In this document: piece by piece, positions 1 through 7,346 of the stretch
How positions within the stretch are numbered: position 1 is the first letter of the stretch
Layout of the letters: the number at the start of each line of letters is the position of its first letter
Origin: a virus
Length of the DNA: 22,780 bases
Direction: 5' to 3' (one strand)
Virus record (IMG/VR): IMGVR_UViG_3300030382_000316
Coordinates: 352 to 23,131 of that record
Notes under the pieces: generated by a model
What the model saw: only the letters and a program-made list of their open reading frames with translations
Databases searched by the model: none
Told to the model about the DNA's origin: nothing
Position numbers and translations under genes: made by a program

Positions 1-480
1 ATAAGCTTTTGCCCAACCAATCTTTGAGTCAGCTACTTTTATTACAGTATCAGTGTAGTGTATTTCTTCAGGAAGGTCAGGAAGTTTATTAATGTATTGT
101 CGTTCAACACTAAAGCCTACACCTGTACCACACATGAGTATGTAAAGTGTTTCATCGAATGCTCTTGGTGTATCAACAGCAACGTAACTACAGTTAAAGC
201 CTGCAACATTGTCTCTTTCTAATGCTTTACCTGCTGACATTAAGGCTCTCATGCTTGGCATGATATTAAGATTAAGAACATCAGGTTCTAAACATCTTTT
301 TCTAATATCTGATATATCAGTCTTATGATTCTTTTTTAAATGCTCTTGCATAAAGTCGAAGTATCTTGTAACTGTCTCTTGCCAAGTCTCTCGTCTTCCT
401 AAGTCTTCATTCCAACGAGCATACCTACTCAGATGTATGAACTCTTGATATTGTGTGGGTAGTTTAGTCTCGTTCTTCAT
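1..480 (-). CDS. nrdJ: Adenosylcobalamin-dependent (class II) ribonucleotide reductase, N-terminal 160 residues, cut by window edge
   Basis: Reduces ribonucleotides to deoxyribonucleotides with a B12 cofactor, supplying dNTPs for phage replication. Only the N-terminal 160 codons lie in the window, read leftward from the ATG at 480. Visible family segments are RRETWQETVTRY (about residues 29-40), NIMPSMRALMSAGKALERDN (72-91), AGFNCSYV with C97, the likely first redox cysteine, and CGTGVGFSVER (117-127). This pattern fits the monomeric class II enzyme, not class I or III, and no separate small subunit is seen nearby. The start overlaps the end of the DUF3310 gene by 17 bases, so the two are co-transcribed at the end of the replication operon. 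The class assignment is confident; nucleoside di- versus triphosphate preference cannot be read from this fragment. Confidence 0.88.
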   Translation of the reverse strand, partial: MKNETKLPTQYQEFIHLSRYARWNEDLGRRETWQETVTRYFDFMQEHLKKNHKTDISDIRKRCLEPDVLNLNIMPSMRALMSAGKALERDNVAGFNCSYVAVDTPRAFDETLYILMCGTGVGFSVERQYINKLPDLPEEIHYTDTVIKVADSKIGWAKAY

Positions 481-724
481 CTTTTAAAACTCCCATCAAT
501 TTTTTCTCGTACCATTCTGCTTTTTCTAAATCTTGTATTCCATTCTTGTATCTAAATCTCCAACGGTATTTCAGTGAGTTACCGCGTAGGTAGCCTACAA
601 ACTCTTCGTGTGTAAGCATAGCTTCTATAGCATCTATACATTCTATATCGCCTTTGTTATAATGTGGTGGGTTATTAACTAAATCTTTTATTTCTTCTTC
701 GTCATAGTAAATCATTTTCGCCAT
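464..724 (-). CDS. DUF3310 (T7 gp1.7-like) small protein
   Basis: An 86-residue protein made almost entirely of a DUF3310 domain: NPPHYNKGDIECIDAIEAML (about 18-37), then EEFVGYLRGNSLKYRWRFR (about 40-58) and a closing DLEKAEWYEKKL helix. The domain is found in T7 gp1.7, a nucleotide monophosphate kinase without a P-loop, so a role in nucleotide supply fits the position beside ribonucleotide reductase. That function is inferred from the family and not proven by catalytic residues here. The ATG at 724 lies 3 bases past the endonuclease stop, so the gene is read in the same operon. Confidence 0.75.
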   Translation of the reverse strand: MAKMIYYDEEEIKDLVNNPPHYNKGDIECIDAIEAMLTHEEFVGYLRGNSLKYRWRFRYKNGIQDLEKAEWYEKKLMGVLKDEERD

Positions 725-727
725 TGT

Positions 728-1147
728 TTATCTCCAACTCTTAGGTAAATTATCTTTATGAAACCACCTGAATTTATTTCGTTCTGCCCATTCAGCATGG
801 CTTCGTTTAGTGCCGTCTTTTCTTTTTTTAGCGGCAGGCATCGCCGCATAAGGATCTGAAAATAAAAATACTAACTCGCAATCTTCTGGTAAATATTCTC
901 TAACCCATTTATATTTATTGTACTCTGCATAATCCCAGAACCTTCCTTTCGCTTCTAAGTATATGATTTTATTATCAATTACTTTAATAAAGTCTGGATG
1001 ATATTTGTGAGGAATTGAATATTCAATCAATCCTTTATGATGTTCCCAGCTTTTTAATTCATTTTGATGTAGTTGATACTCCCATTTAGAATCATATCCT
1101 TTAGGTAGGTTCTTTTCTTTTGGTCTTTTTACTCTAGGCTTTCTCAT
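728..1147 (-). CDS. T7-type endonuclease I (Holliday-junction resolvase, gp3-like)
   Basis: Resolves branched DNA and helps degrade host DNA, as T7 gp3 does. The 139-residue product has the PD-(D/E)XK active site: E23 in an N-terminal helix, D52 in HPDF, then E65-A-K67 in IIYLEAKG. These match the T7 positions E20, D55, E65 and K67 closely. The C-terminal part (LVFLFSDP, then EWAERNKFRWF) also resembles the family. The ATG at 1147 shares its A with the preceding gene's TGA stop, which suggests translational coupling. A TTG one codon upstream (1150) is possible but less likely. It belongs to the replication and recombination operon with polymerase and exonuclease. Confidence 0.87.
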   Translation of the reverse strand: MRKPRVKRPKEKNLPKGYDSKWEYQLHQNELKSWEHHKGLIEYSIPHKYHPDFIKVIDNKIIYLEAKGRFWDYAEYNKYKWVREYLPEDCELVFLFSDPYAAMPAAKKRKDGTKRSHAEWAERNKFRWFHKDNLPKSWR

Positions 1148-1359
1148 CAATGCACCGTTTCATCTGTTGACATATCCATGCCTTGTTCTCTTAATATTAA
1201 TTCTATTTTAATTAAACCTTCTAAGTGGTTTAATAATTTTGTATCTATTTCAGGTAACTCACAGCCTGAAAATAAAGAACTACCTATTGCTACAAGTAGT
1301 TCATCTAATTTAATTTCTTTAATATTTAATTCGTCTATTGTTTCAAAATATTCTGTCAT
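1147..1359 (-). CDS. Hypothetical small acidic protein (70 aa)
   Basis: I do not recognise this protein. It is short, leucine- and isoleucine-rich and mostly helical by appearance, with many Glu and Asp residues and no cysteine pattern, membrane segment or nucleotide-binding motif. Its ATG overlaps the upstream stop by 4 bases (ATGA) and its stop shares a base with the endonuclease start, so it is tightly embedded in the replication operon. That coupling is the main reason to treat it as real. An open frame on the other strand here is a shadow. Confidence 0.65.
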   Translation of the reverse strand: MTEYFETIDELNIKEIKLDELLVAIGSSLFSGCELPEIDTKLLNHLEGLIKIELILREQGMDMSTDETVH

Positions 1360-1601
1360 AATTTTTCCTGTAAATCTTTAAAAGTTAAATTCGGATTTCT
1401 TTTTAATTGTTTTTCAACCCACTTATCTGTCATAAAAGAAAGACGAAGTGTTCTTTGTTGCATATAATATTTTTGATCTGGCATAGCTTCCGCCAATCCT
1501 TCTAGTGTAACACTTTCTTCTTCAGGAAGCAAGCTATTAATCCATTCAACTTGTAATTGTTTAGCTTTCTTTCTAATTGCTTTTGATTTTTTTCCGTTCA
1601 T
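1356..1601 (-). CDS. Hypothetical basic protein (81 aa) between exonuclease and endonuclease genes
   Basis: Not recognised. The N terminus is strongly basic (MNGKKSKAIRKKAKQLQVEW), which would suit nucleic acid contact. The rest looks helical, with RTLRLSFMTDKWVEKQLKRN near residues 50-69. There are no cysteines, no transmembrane segment and no known catalytic motif. Its start shares one base with the exonuclease stop (TAATG) and its stop overlaps the next start, so it is translated as part of the replication block. A role with DNA is a guess from charge and neighbours only. Confidence 0.65.
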   Translation of the reverse strand: MNGKKSKAIRKKAKQLQVEWINSLLPEEESVTLEGLAEAMPDQKYYMQQRTLRLSFMTDKWVEKQLKRNPNLTFKDLQEKL

Positions 1602-2422
1602 TATAAGGTTTCTTCAGTAGGATCATAATTCTTTTCAAGCTTCCAATAAGTTAATATACTATTAAACATAGACAGGTGTTTTTCATGAGATGCTTTATCC
1701 CAAAGATGACACAGGATTAAACTCGTATCCTTTCTGTCTACAAAAATAGAAACTCTTTCAGGATCATTGTATCCACAACCCTGCGCATAAGCTGAGAGTT
1801 GCATGCCGTGGCTATCATAAACCAAGCGTTTAGGATTCTTACCAAAAAGATTATCTTTAGTCTTGAAGTCTACAAATATTCCTGATTTAGAATATAGATC
1901 TATCATACCACCGTATCCTTCTTCAGCGCAGAAAGAATCCTCTGCTATCCAATCTTCATTTGGATAGTGTTCGTCTAAATAATTCTTTATTGCTTTATAT
2001 GGTTTGTTTGTAGAAGTACCAAGGAATCCTTTCTCAATCATCGCGTGAATTTTTGTACCTTTCTCGGCGGCTTCTTTACCAAACTTTTGTGAATCCTGTC
2101 TGCACCTGTAGCTAAAAGATTTTAAAGATTCTCCTTCGTACCTTTCTAATGTTAAGGCAGAATTTAAAACTTGATTCATCTTCCAGTTTTCAAGAGAAGG
2201 TTTAGCAATCATGTTCATAACAGTTGTGACTGATGGAACTAGATTAAATTGCCGTGCATCTCTTAGATTAGTCTTTCTTTCTTTTCCGTTTACACCAATG
2301 ATAGTGTACTTTGGTTGACCTTCTTGAGTGTACCAATGACCTGATTCGGCGGTAAATTTATTATGAAGTTTTTCTTTAGAACTGTCAAGCTTTTCTTCTA
2401 TTAGTGTTTCTTCTTTTTTCAT
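1601..2422 (-). CDS. PD-(D/E)XK exonuclease of the RecB/Cas4 type
   Basis: Probably the phage 5'-3' exonuclease that works with endonuclease I in host DNA degradation, recombination and removal of RNA primers, replacing T7 gp6. The 273-residue sequence shows the RecB-family order: KGTKIHAMIE with H126 (motif I), GGMIDLY with D175, VDFKTKD with D185 and K187 as the metal-binding pair, and QLSAY (Q208 to Y212), the QxxxY motif. There is no iron-sulfur cysteine cluster of the full Cas4 type. The start overlaps the GIY-YIG gene stop by 4 bases. The fold is confident; polarity and substrate are inferred from position. Confidence 0.82.
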   Translation of the reverse strand: MKKEETLIEEKLDSSKEKLHNKFTAESGHWYTQEGQPKYTIIGVNGKERKTNLRDARQFNLVPSVTTVMNMIAKPSLENWKMNQVLNSALTLERYEGESLKSFSYRCRQDSQKFGKEAAEKGTKIHAMIEKGFLGTSTNKPYKAIKNYLDEHYPNEDWIAEDSFCAEEGYGGMIDLYSKSGIFVDFKTKDNLFGKNPKRLVYDSHGMQLSAYAQGCGYNDPERVSIFVDRKDTSLILCHLWDKASHEKHLSMFNSILTYWKLEKNYDPTEETL

Positions 2423-2976
2423 ATGCTTTCTATTACCTCTATGACTTTGTTAATATTAGTGTAGAACCATTCGCCTTCGTATTCATTACATATTCTTTTT
2501 AATCTTCTATGTGCTGTACTTTCTGCGCTTCTTCTATCTTTAAATTCTTTTCGATATTCTATTCTGTAATCTCTGAACGGACTGGATGTTTGGTATCCTT
2601 TACATCTATCATCTGCATCAATAGCCATACCAACTTTAAACCAACCTTTCCATGCGGGGTTACTTATAATATATACTTCTCCTTCTGTAGAAGATTCATA
2701 CTTTTCAAAAGAAGAAAAGGCGGCGGCTTCAAAAGTTTTATAATTTCCAGGTTTATGTAAAGGATGTGATCTTGGTATATATTTACCATTGACTGTCATA
2801 ACTTTATCAAATCTTTTACGTAAGGTTTCTGCTCTTTCTCTTGTATGATTACCACTTTTCAAACTACTTCCTGTTTTGGGATAATAATACCACCATTCTC
2901 CATCCACGAATTTATATCTTTCAGGATGTTTTATATATTTACCCATAGGGTTTTCAGGTATATTAATGTGTTTCAC
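2419..2976 (-). CDS. GIY-YIG superfamily protein, T5orf172-like domain
   Basis: A 185-residue protein whose C-terminal half carries a GIY-YIG-type nuclease core: VYIISNPAW (about 101-109), FKVGMAIDADDRCKGYQTSS (113-132), an AESTAHRRL helix with E152 and H156, and GEWF (168-171). This matches the T5orf172 group, which occurs in phage and bacterial DNA-binding proteins. The N-terminal 95 residues are Trp/Tyr- and Arg-rich with KYIPRSHPLHKPGNY, perhaps a DNA-binding part. It overlaps the polymerase gene end by 14 bases. It could be a free-standing homing-type endonuclease between polymerase and exonuclease or a resident DNA-processing enzyme; the tight overlap favours the latter. Confidence 0.7.
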   Translation of the reverse strand: MKHINIPENPMGKYIKHPERYKFVDGEWWYYYPKTGSSLKSGNHTRERAETLRKRFDKVMTVNGKYIPRSHPLHKPGNYKTFEAAAFSSFEKYESSTEGEVYIISNPAWKGWFKVGMAIDADDRCKGYQTSSPFRDYRIEYRKEFKDRRSAESTAHRRLKRICNEYEGEWFYTNINKVIEVIESI

Positions 2977-4696
2977 TCCAGTTATCTCCTATTTTAAATT
3001 CACCATCTAAAGGACAGCGCATACTGAAATGCTCTCCTGCTTCTCTAATAGCTTCGACACCAAGCGTACCAAATTCTTCTGCTTGATCTTGTTTAACTTC
3101 TACTTGCCATTCATCATGTATGTTAGCAACAAATTTGTAATCTATATTGTTTTGTTTTGCTTTATCATTCAGAATAACAAGCGCTTTCTTCATAACAATT
3201 GCACCACCGCCTTGTAATAAGGAATTTAAAGCGGCGTGTTTGTTACGAATATAAATCTTTCTACCATCTATTCCTTTGAGATGTCCTCTATAAGAGGCGC
3301 GTTCAACCTTATCTCTAAGAGATTTAAAGGATGGTTGATTATCAAAGAAATGTTTTCTAATCTTAGCACCTGCAGCTTTATTACCACCAATAACTTGACC
3401 AAGTTTAGCATCACCCGCGCCATAGCACAAGGCGTATATCATGGTTTTGGCTTGATCTCTTGACTTAAGACCTGCAGTTTTTTGATTATGAGAATGTATA
3501 TCGCCGTGTATAATTTCATTTATAAATTTCCTGTCTCTCATATAATGTGCCAGCATTCTTAATTCTAATCCGCTTGCATCAATACCTACTAATTTATATT
3601 CATCATCTACAATCCAACATTCTCTACATTCTTTTCCGTATTCACTACGAACATTAGGAACTTGTCCAGTATTAGGACTACGGTGTGCCATACGACCAGT
3701 TATAGTACCGTTAGTAATAACGAAACCGTGTATTCTATTGTCATCTCTAACAGCATCTATCCAAGATTCAATTTGCGCAATTCTTTTTTGTAATAATAAA
3801 AACTCTGCAATAAGTTTTGCTTCAGGGATATGTTTAACTTTTGAAAGAGAAGATTCATTTACAATAGGTTGTCCTGTTGGTGTGAAATTATTAGGTTTCC
3901 AACCAAAGTCTTTTAAGTATTCACCTATTTGTTTACGAGAACCTAGATTAAATTCTTGTAGTTTCTGTCGCATGAAAGGTTTATAATCTTTTGATTCTAA
4001 AGCTCTTTCATATTCTTCACTTGTTAATCCTGATTTAGATAAGCCACCATCTTTCTTAAACTTAGGTGTTACTAATTTTACATCAACCCACTTAGGTTTA
4101 AATGTAGAGCGTACTTCTTTCTGAACAATAGACATTCTTTCTTTTAAAGAAGAAGATAAGATAGATGCTTTCTTTGTATCAAATAAAAAGCCATCATCTT
4201 CTTGTTGTTTTATAATCTTAAAGACATCATGTTCTAATATAACAGACTCTTCAGAAAATTCTTCTGCTTCAGAAGTAAGATAATTAAATATCTTTTCATT
4301 TAAAATAACATCTTGCTTACAATATTTAAGCATGTCTTCTGTATAAACTTCCCAATCATTAGGCTCTTTACCTTTAGGACAGTGTACAATATAACCCCAA
4401 TTACTTAGGCTGTGTCCACCATCACGAACAGGATCAAATAATCTTGACATCACCAATGTATCTACAATAATTTTATCTTTAAATAAATCTATATTATATA
4501 GTTTCTTTATTACTGGAATGTCAAACCCAATAATGTTATGACCAATTAAAACATCAGCATCTTCTAATAATTTAATACCTTGTTTTATATCGTCTGGTCT
4601 AAAAGATTTAACTTCTTGTCCTAAAGGTTTAGCAACAAGACAATGAATCTTATCAGGTTTTAATCCGTTTGTTTCTATATCAAATATTATGTCCAT
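2963..4696 (-). CDS. Family A DNA polymerase with 3'-5' exonuclease domain (T7 gp5-like)
   Basis: Replicates the phage genome. The proofreading domain looks intact: DIET with D6 and E8, GHNIIGFD with N54 and D59, and YCKQD with Y125 and D129. The polymerase has TGRMAHRSPNTGQVP (333-347), motif A DASGLELR with D373, motif B R413 to Y425 (RDQAKTMIYALCYGAG) and motif C HDE (527-529). The residue equivalent to E. coli Pol I F762 is Y421, as in T7. At 577 residues it is about 130 shorter than T7 gp5, apparently without the thumb insertion that binds thioredoxin in T7. The ATG at 4696 follows a GGAG ribosome site. It sits directly after primase-helicase in the same operon. Confidence 0.95.
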   Translation of the reverse strand: MDIIFDIETNGLKPDKIHCLVAKPLGQEVKSFRPDDIKQGIKLLEDADVLIGHNIIGFDIPVIKKLYNIDLFKDKIIVDTLVMSRLFDPVRDGGHSLSNWGYIVHCPKGKEPNDWEVYTEDMLKYCKQDVILNEKIFNYLTSEAEEFSEESVILEHDVFKIIKQQEDDGFLFDTKKASILSSSLKERMSIVQKEVRSTFKPKWVDVKLVTPKFKKDGGLSKSGLTSEEYERALESKDYKPFMRQKLQEFNLGSRKQIGEYLKDFGWKPNNFTPTGQPIVNESSLSKVKHIPEAKLIAEFLLLQKRIAQIESWIDAVRDDNRIHGFVITNGTITGRMAHRSPNTGQVPNVRSEYGKECRECWIVDDEYKLVGIDASGLELRMLAHYMRDRKFINEIIHGDIHSHNQKTAGLKSRDQAKTMIYALCYGAGDAKLGQVIGGNKAAGAKIRKHFFDNQPSFKSLRDKVERASYRGHLKGIDGRKIYIRNKHAALNSLLQGGGAIVMKKALVILNDKAKQNNIDYKFVANIHDEWQVEVKQDQAEEFGTLGVEAIREAGEHFSMRCPLDGEFKIGDNWSETH

Positions 4697-4706
4697 GTTT
4701 TCTCCA

Positions 4707-6365
4707 TTAAAAATCTATATCGTCAAATGTTTCTTCACCAGTTATCTCGTGCATTCGACCTGTTTTAAGATTATATTTTAAGTGACAAGCTAATCCTGTA
4801 TCTCCTGTGTATCTAGATTTTAACACTCTAATTTTAGTTGTGTTAGCTTCTTCAGGATCATCTGCTTGTTGGTTTCTTTCTAAGGCTATGACACTATCAG
4901 ATAATTGGCTTATTCCTTGTGAACCTTTAAGATGCGACAGTGATACAACAACACCTTGCTCGTGTCCTCTATCTCCTGCGGCTCTACGAAGATGCGCAAC
5001 TAAGAACATACCAACTCCAGTTTCTTCAACAAGAGAACGAAGTCTATTCATTAGTTGATCAATGCCTCGTCTTTCATCTGATTCCGTTATACAATTAACA
5101 AGCATATGTAAATGATCTATTATTACCCACTCACATTCACAACCAATAATCATATATCTTAGTTTAGAAAATATATCGTCTATGTTTGTAACACCTAGAT
5201 GTGAATGAATAAAGACTCTACCTTCTTGTATTACTCTATCAAAGAGATCGCTGAGTTCTTCGTCTGTATATTTCTCTCGTTTCTCTGATAAATATAGGCG
5301 GTCATTTGCTTCAATAGATATAATTCCGTCTGCTGTTTTCAACCAGTTCTCTTCAAGAGCAATGATACCTATGTTGTCTTTAGTATTCTTTATAAGATAA
5401 TGTGAAAGCTCTCGTGTGAATGAGCTTTTACCTAGTCCTGTTCCACCTGAAATACAAACCAATTCTGATTTGCGCATTCCGTATAGTTTTTTATTCAATC
5501 CTTCCCAAGGATAAGCAAGACTATCTTTTACTTCTCGGTGTAACCACTTATCTTTTTCTCCAGACAATTCTAATATGCCTGATGGTGTAAATTTCTTAGC
5601 TTCCCACCACGCTTTAGTAAATTCGCTGTATCTATTCTGTTGTAGCATGGCGTTGGCATCTTTAAATCCAACAGGTAAAGACATGATCTTAACCTTGCCA
5701 GGTTTTATAACCTTTGCTACATCTCTTGCGGCTTTTCTACCTGCTTGATCGTTATCAAAACAAAGGACAACACTTTCAAATGATTCAACAAATTCTATAC
5801 TGTCTCTAATGTCTCTGACTGCAGACTGTGCGCCTCTTTTAATAGACACGACTGCCCATTTGCTGTCCATCATTTCATGTACTGCTAGTGCATCACACTC
5901 ACCTTCTGTTATAGTAAGATGTTTACCACCAGTATTACGAAATAACTGTTCACCAAACAGTCCTGTATTCTCATACGTACCACTGAATCTAAAATCTTTA
6001 TCGGCAACTAATCTTGTTTTAGTTCCTACAATTTCATTGCCATTAAAAAATGGATAGATATGTTTTGAAATCTTACCATCATTATTATAAACAATTCGAA
6101 CACCGTATTTTTTAGCAGTCTTTTCGCTGATACCACGATCAGTAAGTTCTGCATAAACTCCTGTGTAGGAATTTAAGAATGTTGTTTCTTTTGGTTTAGT
6201 GGTTGTTATAGTATTAGTACCTGTCGGTTTCTTATAATCAGTGAACCAAGTGCCGCAACTAAAACATTTGGCAGTACCATTTGTATTCATTGCAACAGGA
6301 TCAGATCCACCGCATTGTGGACAGGGTAATTTATATTCTGACCAATTACTTTCTTGTAAATTCAT
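4707..6365 (-). CDS. Bifunctional primase-helicase (T7 gp4-like)
   Basis: Unwinds DNA at the fork and makes RNA primers. Residues are numbered from the ATG at 6365. A zinc-binding domain has C15, C18, C34 and C37 (CPQCGG and CFSCG). The TOPRIM primase part shows TITEGECDA (about 150-158) and VVLCFDNDQAG (about 199-209). The RecA-like helicase has Walker A GGTGLGKSS (307-315), Walker B VIIDHLH (about 414-420), LKGSQGISQLSDSVIALER (about 479-497) and SRYTGDTG (517-524) near the arginine finger. The open frame extends to a TTG at 6380, but that stretch contains the GAGGGAG ribosome site, so the ATG at 6365 is preferred. It ends 10 bases before polymerase. Confidence 0.95.
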   Translation of the reverse strand: MNLQESNWSEYKLPCPQCGGSDPVAMNTNGTAKCFSCGTWFTDYKKPTGTNTITTTKPKETTFLNSYTGVYAELTDRGISEKTAKKYGVRIVYNNDGKISKHIYPFFNGNEIVGTKTRLVADKDFRFSGTYENTGLFGEQLFRNTGGKHLTITEGECDALAVHEMMDSKWAVVSIKRGAQSAVRDIRDSIEFVESFESVVLCFDNDQAGRKAARDVAKVIKPGKVKIMSLPVGFKDANAMLQQNRYSEFTKAWWEAKKFTPSGILELSGEKDKWLHREVKDSLAYPWEGLNKKLYGMRKSELVCISGGTGLGKSSFTRELSHYLIKNTKDNIGIIALEENWLKTADGIISIEANDRLYLSEKREKYTDEELSDLFDRVIQEGRVFIHSHLGVTNIDDIFSKLRYMIIGCECEWVIIDHLHMLVNCITESDERRGIDQLMNRLRSLVEETGVGMFLVAHLRRAAGDRGHEQGVVVSLSHLKGSQGISQLSDSVIALERNQQADDPEEANTTKIRVLKSRYTGDTGLACHLKYNLKTGRMHEITGEETFDDIDF

Positions 6366-6387
6366 AAGCATCTCCCTCAAATGAAAA

Positions 6388-6421
6388 GGGGTAGGCGATC
6401 CAAGACTAAATTTCCTACCCC
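6388..6421 (-). terminator. GC-rich hairpin between the SSB pair and primase-helicase
   Basis: A perfect 8-bp stem, GGGGTAGG paired with CCTACCCC across an 18-base loop, lies in the 64-base gap between two genes. On the transcribed (minus) strand it is followed by TTTTCATTTG. It could be a leaky intrinsic terminator that lowers primase and polymerase output relative to SSB, or an RNA-processing or stabilising hairpin. The T-tract is short, so full termination is unlikely. Confidence 0.5.
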
Positions 6422-6429
6422 CAATTATG

Positions 6430-6711
6430 TTATGAATCAGATTCGTCTTCTGATTCTACCTCTTCGACTTCAGTTTCAGTATCCTCTTCTTCAACTTCTT
6501 TCTCACCCATATAGTCAGCGACTAATAGATTTTCGAAGTGAACAATCGAACCAATGATTTCTTCTATGTCTGCAACTGCTGTTGCTTTCTTAGAATTTAA
6601 TCGTTGAAGTCTAGCTAAATAAATCCGTCCGTTAGCAGACAGATCCTCGGCATATACTTGAACACCATCAATATTAACAAATGGTCGGTTATCTTCTGTT
6701 GGAGTATTCAT
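6430..6711 (-). CDS. Hypothetical protein with acidic tail, downstream of SSB (93 aa)
   Basis: No firm function. The first part, VNIDGVQVYAEDLSANGRIY (about 12-31), and a following helical stretch through about residue 67 look like a small folded or coiled-coil domain. The last 25 residues are almost all Glu, Asp, Val and Ser and strongly acidic. Similar short proteins occur beside SSB in marine phages. The acidic tail may imitate the SSB C terminus or bind a basic partner; this is inference. The start shares one base with the SSB stop (TAATG), so the two are translated together. Confidence 0.65.
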   Translation of the reverse strand: MNTPTEDNRPFVNIDGVQVYAEDLSANGRIYLARLQRLNSKKATAVADIEEIIGSIVHFENLLVADYMGEKEVEEEDTETEVEEVESEDESDS

Positions 6712-7124
6712 TAAAATTCCTCTCCATCAAGAAGTTCCGCACCATCTTCTGATCGGTACTCAACAAGATCAAGAACTTGAACAGCTTGTAGATCTAAACC
6801 TACATAGTCTCCAAATTTATTTGATCCTTCGTATTCAGCATATTGAATTTTAACTTTAGAGCCATTACCAACTGCGTAATTAACCTCTTGTTTATTAACA
6901 TCCAATAGTCTAGGCGCAGGTCTGACCATTCCATTAGGACCATTAACTTTTCGTTTAATGATTACGGCTTGACCTTCATCCATTTGTTTGAGCTTGTGTC
7001 CACGACTTGCAAAATCATTTGCAGTATCGTCATCAACAACTAAGTTGACTGAGTACACAGGTTCAAACCTTGTGTTAGGCTGTTTAATGCTTGCCCAATA
7101 AGCAGTTCCTTCTATAAGTGCCAT
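6711..7124 (-). CDS. Single-stranded DNA-binding protein
   Basis: Coats single-stranded DNA at the fork and probably recruits primase-helicase and polymerase. The 137-residue protein begins MALIEGTAYWASIKQPNTRF, has a beta-rich OB-like body (VNLVVDDDTA, VIIKRKVNG, VKIQYAEYEG) and ends in the acidic GAELLDGEEF, as T7 gp2.5-type proteins do. The frame stays open to an ATG at 7145, but a GGAGG ribosome site ends about 9 bases before the ATG at 7124, which fixes that start. It is the first gene of the main replication operon, expressed from the promoter at 7318-7346 through a leader of about 190 bases. The assignment rests on pattern and context. Confidence 0.78.
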   Translation of the reverse strand: MALIEGTAYWASIKQPNTRFEPVYSVNLVVDDDTANDFASRGHKLKQMDEGQAVIIKRKVNGPNGMVRPAPRLLDVNKQEVNYAVGNGSKVKIQYAEYEGSNKFGDYVGLDLQAVQVLDLVEYRSEDGAELLDGEEF

Positions 7125-7216
7125 AGTAATATACCTCCATAGCATTAAGGGTTATTATTATAATTCACAACCACGCTCAATAAAGCAGAGGAAGTGAGCC
7201 AATGAACCCCATCATC

Positions 7217-7247
7217 CTAGCATGACACTAAGTTAAGTGCATACTAG
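7217..7247 (-). promoter_or_regulatory. Stable hairpin in the leader of the replication operon
   Basis: On the minus-strand transcript CTAGTATG then CACT pairs with AGTG, one bulged base, then CATGCTAG, around a 6-base loop. This gives 12 pairs with one wobble. It lies in the leader of about 190 bases between the 7346 promoter and the SSB start. No T-tract follows, so it is not an intrinsic terminator. A role in mRNA stability, processing or regulator binding is possible. The rest of 7125-7317 shows only GAGCCA and TGGCTC segments that could pair over a longer distance. Confidence 0.5.
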
Positions 7248-7317
7248 AGGGATGGAGATTGAGGGCATCATATACACTTACTGGCTCTTTTCGCTTTACC
7301 GCGCAAATTGCCTTCTA

Positions 7318-7346
7318 AGTATATCATATATGATACTCCCTGTCAA
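7318..7346 (-). promoter_or_regulatory. Sigma70-type promoter of the replication operon with palindromic spacer
   Basis: Read leftward, the -35 TTGACA (7346-7341) and -10 TATACT (7323-7318) are separated by exactly 17 bases; transcription would start near 7311. Both boxes are close to the bacterial consensus, so host RNA polymerase should use it. The spacer and first two bases of the -10 are covered by a perfect 14-bp palindrome, TATCATATATGATA (7322-7335), a likely operator. The sequence after the -10 (ATACTT, three bases, AGGC) is shared with the promoters at 12089-12117 and 12697-12725. Confidence 0.8.

Noticed and set aside
2419-2976. A mobile homing endonuclease insertion
   Set aside because: The gene overlaps both neighbours by 4 and 14 bases and interrupts nothing, so there is no sign of a recent insertion.
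7217-7247. An intrinsic terminator in the SSB leader
   Set aside because: The stem is good, but no T-tract follows on either strand.
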